Shown piece by piece: positions 7,208 through 15,027 of a stretch of DNA of 40,969 bases. The notes under the pieces were generated by a model. The model was given only the letters and a program-made list of their open reading frames with translations, did not search any database and had not been told where the DNA came from. Within the stretch, counting starts at the first letter, position 1. Each line of letters begins with the position of its first letter. A program made the position numbers and the translations under genes. This DNA comes from Eubacteriaceae bacterium. GTDB taxonomy: Bacteria; Bacillota; Clostridia; Eubacteriales; Anaerofustaceae. The stretch is from assembly GCA_009782875.1 (NCBI GenBank), contig WRIE01000025.1:1-40969 (forward strand), in the 5' to 3' direction.

Positions 7208-8664
7208 ACACAGATATAAGCCATGTAAAGTTTTTTGGCGAACATGATGTGCCCCTGGAAATGCATAAAGCAAGAATTGTGCAACCGCTGACCCTCTTGC
7301 CAATTGAAGAGAGATTCAAAAAGAATGCCAAAGCGTTTAATAATGCCCACCTGCTCAAAAGCGAGGATGTTTATCTAGACATGCTTACAGATAGTGGAGT
7401 CAATGCTATGAGCGATGCCCAGCTTTCTGCGATGATGGTTGCCGATGATGCTTATGCCGGGAGTGCATCATTCTATAAGCTCGAAGAGAATGCAAAAGAA
7501 ATTTTTGGCATGAAGTATTTTCTGCCAGCGCACCAAGGCAGGGCATGCGAGCATTTGTTATGCAAGGTCTTTGTCGACGAAGGGGATACTGTTGTCACCA
7601 ACTACCATTTCACTACATTCCGGGCCCATGTCCTAAATGTCGGGGCCACTGTGTATGAAGCTATTGATGAAGATGCTTTTGTTGTTGATAGCGAAACACC
7701 CTTCAAAGGTGATGTAGACTTAGACAAACTGGAGGCAATCATCGACAAATTAACCCCTGCAAAAATCCCGTTTTTGCGGATAGAGCTTGGGACGAACTTA
7801 ATTGGAGGCCAACCAGTTTCAATCGGAAATATCAAAGCGGCAGCTACGATTTGCCACCAGAAGGGAATAATGACAGTATGCGATGCCAGCTTGCTTTCTG
7901 ACAATGTGTACTTTAACAAGCTCAAGGAAGAAATATATAAGGACCACCAAGTTTGGGAGTTGATCAAAGAGATTAGCGACTGTTTCGACATAATCTACTT
8001 TTCTGCCCGGAAGCTCACATCGTCAAGAGGCGGAGGGCTGATGTTTAGAAATGAGCCAGAATATATAAAGGTCAGAGACCTTTTGCCGCTCTATGAAGGC
8101 TTCTTGACATATGGGGGCATCTCCTCCCGTGAGATTGAAGCAATGTCGATAGGGCTAGTAGAAACATTAGACTGGAATTTTATCAGCCAAGGGCCTATCT
8201 TTATCAACCATATGGTTAACATGCTCAAAGCGCTTAATATCCCAGTTATCACTCCAGCAGGAGGTTTGGGTGTGCACTTGGATGCCAGAGCGTTTCTTCC
8301 CAATATTCCGCCGACTATGTACCCAGGCGCCGCACTTCACTGCGCTCTGTACATCGCAGCAGGAATTAGGGGTACAGAGAGGGGGACATTGTCAGAAGAC
8401 AGGGGCAAAGACGGCAAAGAAAAAATAGCAGATTTGGAATTGCTTCGCCTTGCTCTGCCAAGAAGGGTGTTTACTTTGTCTCAGATCGAATTTGCTGTTG
8501 ACCGCATCAATTGGCTGTATGTAAACAGTGACTTGATAGGGGGCTTGGAGTTTGAGGATGAGCCTGAAACATTAAGGTTCTTTTTTGGCAAGCTAAAGCC
8601 GATAGGTGACTGGCAGAAAAAACTCGTAAAGCAGTTTAAGCGGGACTTCGGAGAAAGTTTATAG
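7204..8664 (+). CDS. beta-eliminating lyase, tyrosine phenol-lyase/tryptophanase family
   Basis: This PLP enzyme of about 486 residues belongs to the family that cleaves tyrosine to phenol or tryptophan to indole, plus pyruvate and ammonia. The start is the ATG at 7204 (MNTDISH), with CGAGG ten bases upstream. Family landmarks in order: LTDSGVNAMS, AYAGSASFYKLE, AHQGR, HFTTFR, FKGDVDLDKLE, TNLIGGQPVS, the PLP lysine in YFSARK, and LALPRRVFT. ERGTL resembles the E-R-G of tyrosine phenol-lyase, whose arginine contacts the phenol leaving group; tryptophanase has no arginine there. However the D-A-T-R cofactor motif reads DASL, and the glycine-rich stretch after the PLP lysine is altered. It is a divergent member whose substrate is uncertain. 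Confidence 0.8.
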   Translation: MNTDISHVKFFGEHDVPLEMHKARIVQPLTLLPIEERFKKNAKAFNNAHLLKSEDVYLDMLTDSGVNAMSDAQLSAMMVADDAYAGSASFYKLEENAKEIFGMKYFLPAHQGRACEHLLCKVFVDEGDTVVTNYHFTTFRAHVLNVGATVYEAIDEDAFVVDSETPFKGDVDLDKLEAIIDKLTPAKIPFLRIELGTNLIGGQPVSIGNIKAAATICHQKGIMTVCDASLLSDNVYFNKLKEEIYKDHQVWELIKEISDCFDIIYFSARKLTSSRGGGLMFRNEPEYIKVRDLLPLYEGFLTYGGISSREIEAMSIGLVETLDWNFISQGPIFINHMVNMLKALNIPVITPAGGLGVHLDARAFLPNIPPTMYPGAALHCALYIAAGIRGTERGTLSEDRGKDGKEKIADLELLRLALPRRVFTLSQIEFAVDRINWLYVNSDLIGGLEFEDEPETLRFFFGKLKPIGDWQKKLVKQFKRDFGESL

Positions 8665-8715
8665 TTTCAAACTGCAATTATTAGACAAACTCATATCTTA
8701 TTAATGTGCCTCAAA

Positions 8716-8744
8716 TTGATTTGTTGCCCAGTCCGGTATAGAAT
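8716..8744 (+). promoter_or_regulatory. sigma-A promoter of sRNA copy 1
   Basis: TTGATT at 8716-8721 and TAGAAT at 8739-8744 are separated by 17 bases. The spacer differs from the other four copies at many positions while the -10 box and spacing are kept. Confidence 0.75.
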
Positions 8745-8750
8745 GTAGGC

Positions 8751-8825
8751 AGAAATCATTGTTAAAGCAAATAAATACTTCTCCTTAAAAAATATAAATA
8801 GCGGGCTGGGCTATTTATTTTTTTT
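8751..8825 (+). ncRNA. predicted small RNA, tandem copy 1
   Basis: Transcription is expected to start near 8751 and end in the T8 run at 8818-8825. The 9-bp terminator stem pairs 8794-8802 with 8810-8818 around a GGGCTGG loop. The unstructured 5' part is A-rich and contains TTCTCCTTA at 8779-8787, complementary to a Shine-Dalgarno sequence (TAAGGAGAA), so it could block ribosome binding on target mRNAs. I know of no Rfam family that it obviously matches. It lies 86 bases after the lyase stop but has its own promoter. Confidence 0.72.
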
Positions 8826-9040
8826 ACTGCCGCGGCGCAGTTGTGGCTGGCAGAGTGCTATGTAGTATGTAGGAAAAACTGGATAGAAAAGGGCATGCAA
8901 GCCATCGGGCTGCCCGCAGGCTATGCAAGGAAAGCCTGGAGGGGAAGATGGCAAGCAAACCGGCGGGCAGCCTGCGAGCAAACAGCGGTGCCACCGCTGC
9001 AATTATTAGAAAAACTCATAGCACTCTAATGGCGGCCAAA

Positions 9041-9069
9041 TTGACATAGGGCCAAAGGCAGTATAGAAT
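9041..9069 (+). promoter_or_regulatory. sigma-A promoter of sRNA copy 2
   Basis: A perfect TTGACA at 9041-9046 is followed, after 17 bases, by TAGAAT at 9064-9069. Confidence 0.8.
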
Positions 9070-9075
9070 GTAAGC

Positions 9076-9150
9076 AGAAATCATTGTTAAAGCAAATAAA
9101 TACTTCTCCTTAAAAATATAAATAGCGGGCTGGGCTATTTATTTTTTTTT
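9076..9150 (+). ncRNA. predicted small RNA, tandem copy 2
   Basis: The architecture is as in copy 1, with one A fewer before the terminator. The stem pairs 9118-9126 with 9134-9142 and runs into T9 at 9142-9150. The anti-Shine-Dalgarno stretch TTCTCCTTA is unchanged. Confidence 0.75.
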
Positions 9151-9357
9151 ACTGCCGCGGCGAAGTTGTGCCTGGCAGAGTGTTATGTAGGAAAAACTGG
9201 ATAGAAAAGGGCATGCAAGCCATCGGGCTGCCCGCAGGTTATGCATTGAAAGCCTGGAGGGAAAGAGGGCATAAAACCGGCGGGCAGCCCGCAAGCAAAC
9301 AGCGCTGCCACCGCTGCAATTATTAGAAAAACTCATAGCACTCTAATGGCGGCCAAA

Positions 9358-9386
9358 TTGACATAGGGCCAAAGGCAGTATAGAAT
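9358..9386 (+). promoter_or_regulatory. sigma-A promoter of sRNA copy 3
   Basis: TTGACA at 9358-9363, a 17-base spacer, and TAGAAT at 9381-9386. Confidence 0.8.
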
Positions 9387-9392
9387 GTAAGC

Positions 9393-9468
9393 AGAAATCA
9401 TTGTTAAAGCAAATAAATACTTCTCCTTAAAAAATATAAATAGCGGGCTGGGCTATTTATTTTTTTTT
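9393..9468 (+). ncRNA. predicted small RNA, tandem copy 3
   Basis: The transcribed part is identical to copy 1 in the A-rich and CU-rich parts. The terminator stem pairs 9436-9444 with 9452-9460, and the T tract ends at 9468. The anti-Shine-Dalgarno stretch is at 9421-9429. Confidence 0.75.
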
Positions 9469-9675
9469 ACTGCCGCGGCGAAGTTGTGCCTGGCAGAGTG
9501 CTATGTAGGAAAAACTGGATAGAAAAGGGCATGCAAGCCATCGGGCTGCCCGCAGGTTATGCATTGAAAGCCTGGAGGGAAAGAGGGCATAAAACCGGCA
9601 GGCAGCCCGCAAGCAAACAGCGGTGCCACCGCTGCAATTATTAGAAAAACTCATAGCACTCTAATGGCGGCCAAA

Positions 9676-9704
9676 TTGACATAGGGCCAAAGGCAGTATA
9701 GAAT
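9676..9704 (+). promoter_or_regulatory. sigma-A promoter of sRNA copy 4
   Basis: TTGACA at 9676-9681, a 17-base spacer, and TAGAAT at 9699-9704. Confidence 0.8.
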
Positions 9705-9710
9705 GTAAGC

Positions 9711-9785
9711 AGAAATCATTGTTAAGGCAAATAAATACTTTTCCTTAAAAAATATAAATAGCGGGCTGGGCTATTTATTTTTTTT
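9711..9785 (+). ncRNA. predicted small RNA, tandem copy 4 with variant CU motif
   Basis: It has two changes from copy 1 in the transcribed part: GTTAAAGC becomes GTTAAGGC, and the CU stretch becomes CTTTTCCTT instead of CTTCTCCTT. The terminator stem (9754-9762 with 9770-9778) and the T run to 9785 are unchanged. The altered stretch would pair best with AAGGAAAAG. Confidence 0.75.
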
Positions 9786-9992
9786 ACTGCCGCGGCGCAG
9801 TTGTGGCTGGCAGAGTGCTATGTAGGAAAAACTGGATAGAAAAGGGCATGCAAGCCATCGGGCAGCCCGCAGGTTATGCAAGGAAAGCCTGGAGGGAAAG
9901 AGGGCTTCAAACCGGCGGGCAGCCCGCAAGCAAACAGCGGTGCCACCGCTGCAATTATTAGAAAAAGTCATAGCACTCTAATGGCGGCCAAA

Positions 9993-10021
9993 TTGACATA
10001 GGGCCAAAGGCAGTATAGAAT
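9993..10021 (+). promoter_or_regulatory. sigma-A promoter of sRNA copy 5
   Basis: TTGACA at 9993-9998, a 17-base spacer, and TAGAAT at 10016-10021. Confidence 0.8.
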
Positions 10022-10027
10022 GTAAGC

Positions 10028-10103
10028 AGAAATCATTGTTAAAGCAAATAAATACTTCTCCCTAAAAAATATAAATAGCGGGCTGGGCTATTTATTTTTT
10101 TTT
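10028..10103 (+). ncRNA. predicted small RNA, tandem copy 5 with variant CU motif
   Basis: The CU stretch reads CTTCTCCCTAA instead of CTTCTCCTTAA, favouring AGGGAG-type targets. The terminator stem pairs 10071-10079 with 10087-10095, with a T run to 10103. The unit's linker continues recognisably for about 60 bases and then ends near the IS256 relic. Confidence 0.75.
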
Positions 10104-10265
10104 ATTGTCGTGGCGAAGTTATGCTTGGCTGCTTGTTATGTATGGAAAGCCGGGAGGAAAACCTTAGATAACGTACAATATGTTGAGCAAATTCAAATCG
10201 ACACTGTTCGACTCGCTGTAGAAAGGTTGTGCAAATCAATCTACTACACAGGAGGAGACGAAACA

Positions 10266-11260
10266 GTGTCTTAAAAAATTTTACAGTTAAATGAAGAGGC
10301 AATCAAGAGCCAGCTTGGCAAACTTGTCCGCAAAACGGTAGAGGAGATTTTGAATGAGCCGCTAGAAAAAGAAGCAGACGAGCTTCTCAACGCTGCGAGC
10401 TATGAGCGCAGCGTTGAGAGGGCAGGGTACAGGGCTGGGCATTATGGGAGGGGATTGACTACTTCATCTGGGCAGATTGCGTTTAAAATGCCAAAGCTAA
10501 AGGGCGAAATTCGGGACAGCAATCATCGGGTGCTGCGCGGAGGCATGCGGGAGCCCGCTGGAGACTGGCGCAACTTTTTCTTGTGGCTGCGGGGCAGGGG
10601 GCTGAAAGGGGTGCGGCTTGTGGTTGGAGACAAGCGCTTTGGCTTGGGGGAGGCGGCCAAAGAAGTGTTTGGGCGCAAATGCCAGCGCTGCTTAGCCCAA
10701 TTTTCCGCAATGTGCTCAATGAAGTCCCAAAAGCAAAGCGCGGGGCTGTGGTCCGCATGCCTAAAGCTATTTACACCCAAGAGGGCAAAGAGGCTGCAAG
10801 GAAAAAGACTGCCGGGGTTGTCCAGGGGCTTCATGCAATGAAGCTGGCCAAGGCTGCCATGTGCCTTCAAAACGGCTTGGAGGAGACCCCTGTTTTCTAC
10901 AGCTTACCTCTGGAGTTCTGGCGGCTTGTGGGGACGGCAAACATGCTTGAGCGGGCAAACAAAAGAGATACGCAGGCGCGCCAGGGTTGCAGGGGCATTT
11001 CCTGGCGGCAACTCTGCGCTTATGCTTATATGCGCCAGGCTCCGCTATGCCGCTGCAGAGCCTATTTGAGCCTGGTGGGGCCATTCCCGGAGGCATGGCT
11101 TCCTGGGCATGGGCTAGATTCTGCGCCATAAAAAGGCGCCAAACCAGTTGGATTCGCAAAGCAGCCTTTTGGCTGGCGGTTTTGCCAGCCAAAAGGCTAT
11201 TAGCTATGCCAAAGTTCAAGGGCTATAGTAAGTGGAAGAAAATGCTTTTCGAAAAATAGT
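10266..11260 (+). mobile_element. IS256-family (Mutator-type) transposase pseudogene
   Basis: This is a decayed DDE transposase. It would start at the GTG at 10266 but meets TAA as codon 3 (10272-10274). Downstream the frame reads LNEEAIKSQLGKLVRKTVEE, then RAGHYGRGLTTSSGQIAFKMP, which is typical of the IS256 N-terminus. After HRVLRGGMREPAGDWRNFF a central part is missing, including the first catalytic aspartate region. Then GLKGVRLVVGDKRFGLGEA and, in another frame, FRNVLNEVPKAKRGAVV and ANMLERANKRDTQ are recognisable. At least one nonsense codon, one large deletion and two frameshifts make it non-functional. It is more GC-rich than the host genes. A sequence resembling an IS256-type end (ATTGACACTACC) lies at about 11307-11318. 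Confidence 0.85.
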
Positions 11261-11593
11261 CGTTCTGCCGACCATCTTGCAGGAACTAAAGAAAGTGCGC
11301 AAAACTATTGACACTACCAAACCTGCTTCGCGAATAGAAACCGTATATAAAACGCTTTGAGGGTGTAAGCCTGTAACAGATAACAAAACCCAACACTACG
11401 CAGGCCTCTTATTGAAAATGCAGAAGTTAGATATGGGAGGAGGTTTGGTTCAAAGATGCGCCTTGAATGTGGAAGCCATAGTACTTGGGCATGTCCAAGG
11501 AGAGTGTATGCAGCCAATAGCCAGCTTCGTGTGATTTCTCCCTTTTTTTTGGGGGTTCGCTCATATAGCACGTGCGTTTTTGATTGGACATAA
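11261..11593. other. no gene recognised between the IS256 relic and a terminator
   Basis: Short overlapping frames occur on both strands but none has a ribosome site or recognisable domain. The first 60 bases look like the right end of the IS256-type element. Confidence 0.4.
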
Positions 11594-11618
11594 AAAAGCG
11601 CCTTGTGAAAGCGCTTTT
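11594..11618 (-). terminator. intrinsic terminator of the membrane-protein gene
   Basis: Arms 11594-11601 and 11611-11618 form a perfect 8-bp stem. Read on the minus strand it is followed by TTTTTT and lies just after the gene ending at 11646. Confidence 0.8.
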
Positions 11619-11645
11619 CTGCATGTTTATTTTAGTCTTGATTGC

Positions 11646-12422
11646 TTAGTCGTTTTTGTTAGATAAATTTTCGTTCATTGCTCGTTTGCTAAATATTAGA
11701 AAACTCCAAGCTATCAACATTGAGAATCCAATAGACAGCACTATTGAAATTACATTGTCCTCATATGCCTCCAGGAAGAAATTTGAGGGAAAGAGAGTAT
11801 GGATAAAACCAAAAGAGCCAAGAATCTCATCAGTCAAGTACACGCCTGCAAGATGCGCTAATGCAAATTCAGCCAGTATTATTGCAGAGCACATGCCAAA
11901 CGATATTGATTTTGATTCTGCTTTTAGAAACACCCAATTGCTAAAAGATAGAAATGCAATTTGGTTAAATGCCCCTTTAATGATTCCAGTCCACAATCCA
12001 AAGATCCATTCGGTCAGCATCATATTGCCAAACGTATAAGCAACCGTTGCACAAAGGGTCGAGAACAAAATGCAGTACATATAAATCGACAAGGTAAAAA
12101 TTGATTGAACCAGAAACTTTCCCCAAAAAAGCTTGCCTGGATCCTGCAGAGAAAAAATGCTGTTATAAATTGTCCCCTTTTCAAATTCACTTGAGTAGAA
12201 GAATTCGGACATAAACATTGAGACACAACTTGTTGCTAAACAAGCTGAAATCATCCTAGTTGCGTTCTGGCCGAGAACTGTGCCACCCTCCAATCGTATT
12301 ATAGTGCCAATCGGAGATATGGCTAAACATATATATAAAGACACAAAACCAATTACAGCTTTACTTGTGTTAGATGAATCGAGCCTGAACAGCTCTGCTT
12401 TTGCCACATTTATTTTTTTCAC
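11646..12422 (-). CDS. ABC-2-type membrane protein, putative transporter permease
   Basis: This 258-residue protein has about six hydrophobic segments and no signal peptide. The layout (an N-terminal cytoplasmic start, FEKGTIYNSIFSLQDPGKLFWGKFLVQS after the second helix, and a final helix followed by a polar tail) resembles ABC-2 permeases; FEKGTI plus GK.....KFLV is typical of that group. The best start is the GTG at 12422, although no good ribosome site precedes it. It lies downstream of, and on the same strand as, the ATPase-like gene at 12776-14371, its likely partner, but a 353-base gap separates the two. The substrate is unknown. Confidence 0.6.
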   Translation of the reverse strand: MKKINVAKAELFRLDSSNTSKAVIGFVSLYICLAISPIGTIIRLEGGTVLGQNATRMISACLATSCVSMFMSEFFYSSEFEKGTIYNSIFSLQDPGKLFWGKFLVQSIFTLSIYMYCILFSTLCATVAYTFGNMMLTEWIFGLWTGIIKGAFNQIAFLSFSNWVFLKAESKSISFGMCSAIILAEFALAHLAGVYLTDEILGSFGFIHTLFPSNFFLEAYEDNVISIVLSIGFSMLIAWSFLIFSKRAMNENLSNKND

Positions 12423-12775
12423 TGGAAAAATTGGGCTTGCCCATAAAAGTGGATGTAGCTATTGGGCAAAACAGCCTCAGTCCTTTCTGATAGAATGATA
12501 AGCTCTTAGGTGTCTAGATCGTCTATTCATCAAAATATGCCCATTGAGAAACTTGCCTCTAAATCGCAGGCAATTCATGCTTGCCCAACTAATCAACCAC
12601 CCGATATTGATTCTAATATTAGCAATGCACGGTACTGTTGGCACTATATTGCTGCTTCAAAACAAGTGAACCATATTATAATTATTACTATATATAGGAT
12701 AAGCAAATTGCGGGATAATCAATTAGGGCATTGTCCAAATTGCTAGACAAAGCCCTGCCTTTAAAATGTTAATGA
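12423..12775. other. gap between ATPase-like and permease genes, no gene seen
   Basis: No frame is convincing. Arms 12725-12735 and 12746-12756 pair imperfectly and could form a weak transcription stop after the ATPase-like gene, but no T tract follows on the minus strand. Confidence 0.4.
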
Positions 12776-14371
12776 TTAATCAAGGCTTGATCTAAGCTCA
12801 AATGCCGCTTGCTCTTCAGCAGAATAGCTGTCAATTTTTGCGTTTTTAAACAAGCTATTTGCTTTCTTCAATACCTCTACAAACCTTAGAACATTTACAT
12901 TTGATGGAAACAGTAGGGCTTTGCCGTTGTATTCACAACCAGAAAACTCCCACCTTGTCGCCTTTGCTGAATCCCAAATCTCTGAATAGCTGGTATCATC
13001 ACCCATCAAAACGCTGACACAATAAACATTTGGCTGGGCGATTTGAGCTTTGAGCACTATTGACTGCACTGTTTGGTAATACTCAGAGGCTAACGCATCT
13101 GCCACAGATGGCGGTGGCGGTGTGCTTGGAGGCGCCGATGCGCTTCCAAGGATTGGCCCGTTTTGCTGCTCTGAAACAATTGCTGGCTCATTTTTTGGTA
13201 CTGTTTCCATTCTGGCTAGGGTCTCTTCTGTAATTTGTGCATCAGTCTTGTCCGGAAATGGTTTTGCAATTTCTCTTCGTGGAATAGCTGTCTCCTCAGC
13301 AACAAGCTTAGGCTCATCTTGTTTCGAAGCATACTCTTCAAGCACTGGGGCAGCAGCCTCAGATAGCAAGGGAAGGGCATGTTCGCCCAGTGGCGAGATA
13401 TGCTCGTCTTCCAAAGTAATTTCTAGGTCAAAATCGTCGTTATCTTCACCGTCAAAGTCTGGTAACAAACCATATTTTATGTCTTCCACACCCTTTTCCT
13501 CATTCTTCTCGTCTTCTTCAAAAAATAACCCAGGCCTGTTGAGTGAAAGAGTATCCATTCTAAATCGGCTTTCGCCTTGTGCAAAACGGTCACTCTCACT
13601 ATTCTGTATTAACTCTGAAGCCTCGGCGATTTGATTGACTACTTGGTCTATAGTTTCCATAATGCTTTCTTCGCCAAGAGGATAGATTTTAGAATAATCC
13701 AATGTCTCAAATCGGCTCTCAAGGGAAGCGATACCGTCTACCACATCTTGCAGAATACCGTTCTGCAAGTAATACTGCTTTGATAACAAACCTTGAGAGT
13801 CGCTGTAGTCATCGCTGGCGATTAATATGCTTCTACCGCTGGCAACTATGCCAACAAGGGCTTTCTTTATTAAGGAAACATCCTCTGCTGACATTCCCAT
13901 GAACGGCTCGTCCAAAACAAGAATGTTTGGGTTGCCGATCAACGCCCTCGCGATAGCCAGTTTTTTTCGCTCTGCCCTAGAATATCGTTTCACCTTTTTC
14001 TTTATTGTTTCAGCAAGGCCGAATTTCTTTGCGAGAGCTGTAACCGGGCATCTGATCATCCCTTTTAAATATGCGCGGTGCCATAAGTTTTCGTATCCAG
14101 ACAGGAATTCATAAAAAGTCGGCTCCTGGCCTGCATATCCAATTTGGCAGTTCCTGCTTATAAAAACGCTCCCATCAGTAGGCGACAGATGTCCAATGAG
14201 CAGTCCTACAAGCGCGCGTTTTGCTTCCTCTGTCTCAGAAATAACATGCAACACAGTTTGTGGCATTATAGCAAGATTGATTGAATCAAGATATTTTTTG
14301 CCGTCAATTGCATAACTGGTATTTTCGAATGCCGCTAGTTCGTTCTCGGCTTGAAGCTGCGTGTTGTCCAT
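12776..14371 (-). CDS. ABC ATPase-like protein with degenerate nucleotide-binding motifs and long C-terminal extension
   Basis: This 531-residue protein has an ABC ATPase fold at residues ~10-225. The Walker A region reads SETEEAKRAL: it keeps the lysine but has lost the glycines and the Thr/Ser after it. The Q-loop (GYAGQEPTFYE) and Walker B (ILVLDEPFMGM) are intact. The signature is YSRAERKKLAIARAL instead of S-G-G-Q, and the H-loop has aspartate in place of histidine (ILIASDDYSD). Residues ~240-420 are acidic and proline-rich (SAPPSTPPPPSV), probably disordered. The last ~110 residues look folded (VYCVSVLMGDDTSYSEIW) but I recognise no domain. AAGGTGG precedes the ATG. Binding without normal hydrolysis is the likely consequence. 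The frame is uninterrupted, so this is not simple decay. Confidence 0.72.
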   Translation of the reverse strand: MDNTQLQAENELAAFENTSYAIDGKKYLDSINLAIMPQTVLHVISETEEAKRALVGLLIGHLSPTDGSVFISRNCQIGYAGQEPTFYEFLSGYENLWHRAYLKGMIRCPVTALAKKFGLAETIKKKVKRYSRAERKKLAIARALIGNPNILVLDEPFMGMSAEDVSLIKKALVGIVASGRSILIASDDYSDSQGLLSKQYYLQNGILQDVVDGIASLESRFETLDYSKIYPLGEESIMETIDQVVNQIAEASELIQNSESDRFAQGESRFRMDTLSLNRPGLFFEEDEKNEEKGVEDIKYGLLPDFDGEDNDDFDLEITLEDEHISPLGEHALPLLSEAAAPVLEEYASKQDEPKLVAEETAIPRREIAKPFPDKTDAQITEETLARMETVPKNEPAIVSEQQNGPILGSASAPPSTPPPPSVADALASEYYQTVQSIVLKAQIAQPNVYCVSVLMGDDTSYSEIWDSAKATRWEFSGCEYNGKALLFPSNVNVLRFVEVLKKANSLFKNAKIDSYSAEEQAAFELRSSLD

Positions 14372-15027
14372 GTCGTCGAACCCACCTTAAAAATAATAGA
14401 ATTATACACAATATTATTATAACATGTTTTTGAAAATGTTTGCTTCATTTTTTTGATCTCTGCTTCATAATCATTCATTTATGGTATTTTTTTCCCAATA
14501 GAATAGCCATTTTAATAAATATTTATATGTAAACGTTTATTTTAAAGCTGATTCTAACGAAGGGCGCAAGAATCCCAAGGCATATGAAGAAAAAGGTAAA
14601 TTTATAATAAACTAGTCATAGATGTTGCGATTTGCCCCCCAGTTATTATATATATACAGGCAAAGAAAAATATAAACCTCCATAGCATGTCTTTGTCATT
14701 CAAAACCTGAAAGGAAAATCATTTAATAAAATTCGACAATGCCCAATTGTTAAAAAAGCTGGCATGCCACAAATTTTTTTTGAAAATCTATAAATGAGAT
14801 CCCAAACCAACTTCAAATAAGTTGAATATGGAACAAACAGCCTAGACTCCCGCCGGTGCTGGCACAGTCAAATAAGAAAATTATAGCAGGAAGCTAGTTA
14901 TAGCCAATGATCGTATTAGCAAGAATTTTTTGCCAATATTTTATTGTTGTGCTAAACGGGTTGGCTAAGTGGTGATTGCCTTCCTTGATGCTTACGATAT
15001 ACGAGGAGTATAATGGTTGGCGAAAAC
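14372..15027. other. AT-rich intergenic stretch without recognised gene
   Basis: The region lies between the divergently oriented ATPase-like gene and the IS3 relic. TATAAT-like sequences occur upstream of the minus-strand gene but without a matching -35 box. Confidence 0.4.

Larger units (their letters stand above)
8672..10165 (+). repeat. tandem array of five 317-325 bp units carrying small RNA genes
   Basis: Units begin with CTGCAATTATTAGA at 8672, 8997, 9314, 9632 and 9949, so the periods are 325, 317, 318 and 317. Units 2-4 are nearly identical to each other, unit 1 is diverged at its 5' end, and unit 5 breaks off about 60 bases after its terminator. Each unit holds, in order, a sigma-A-type promoter, a segment of about 75 bases, an intrinsic terminator with 8-9 T, and a GC-rich linker of about 210 bases. 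The linker contains a 12-bp inverted repeat and a 7-bp hairpin. No protein gene fits; the conserved minus-strand frames of about 65 codons run back through the terminator. Confidence 0.85.

Noticed and set aside
8811..9971. Four similar minus-strand frames of 63-66 codons in the tandem array
   Set aside because: They have no ribosome sites, their 3' or 5' ends run through the sRNA terminator T tract, and their similarity is explained by the repeat itself.
8672..10165. The tandem array as a CRISPR
   Set aside because: The period is over 300 bases, spacers are not unique, and no cas gene is present.
11314..11624. Minus-strand frames of 65-85 codons next to the IS256 relic
   Set aside because: They overlap a terminator, have no ribosome site and match no family I know.
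12776..14371. Treating the ATPase-like gene as a pseudogene
   Set aside because: The frame is open for 531 codons with a good ribosome site and an intact Walker B, so substitution of motif residues looks like divergence rather than decay.
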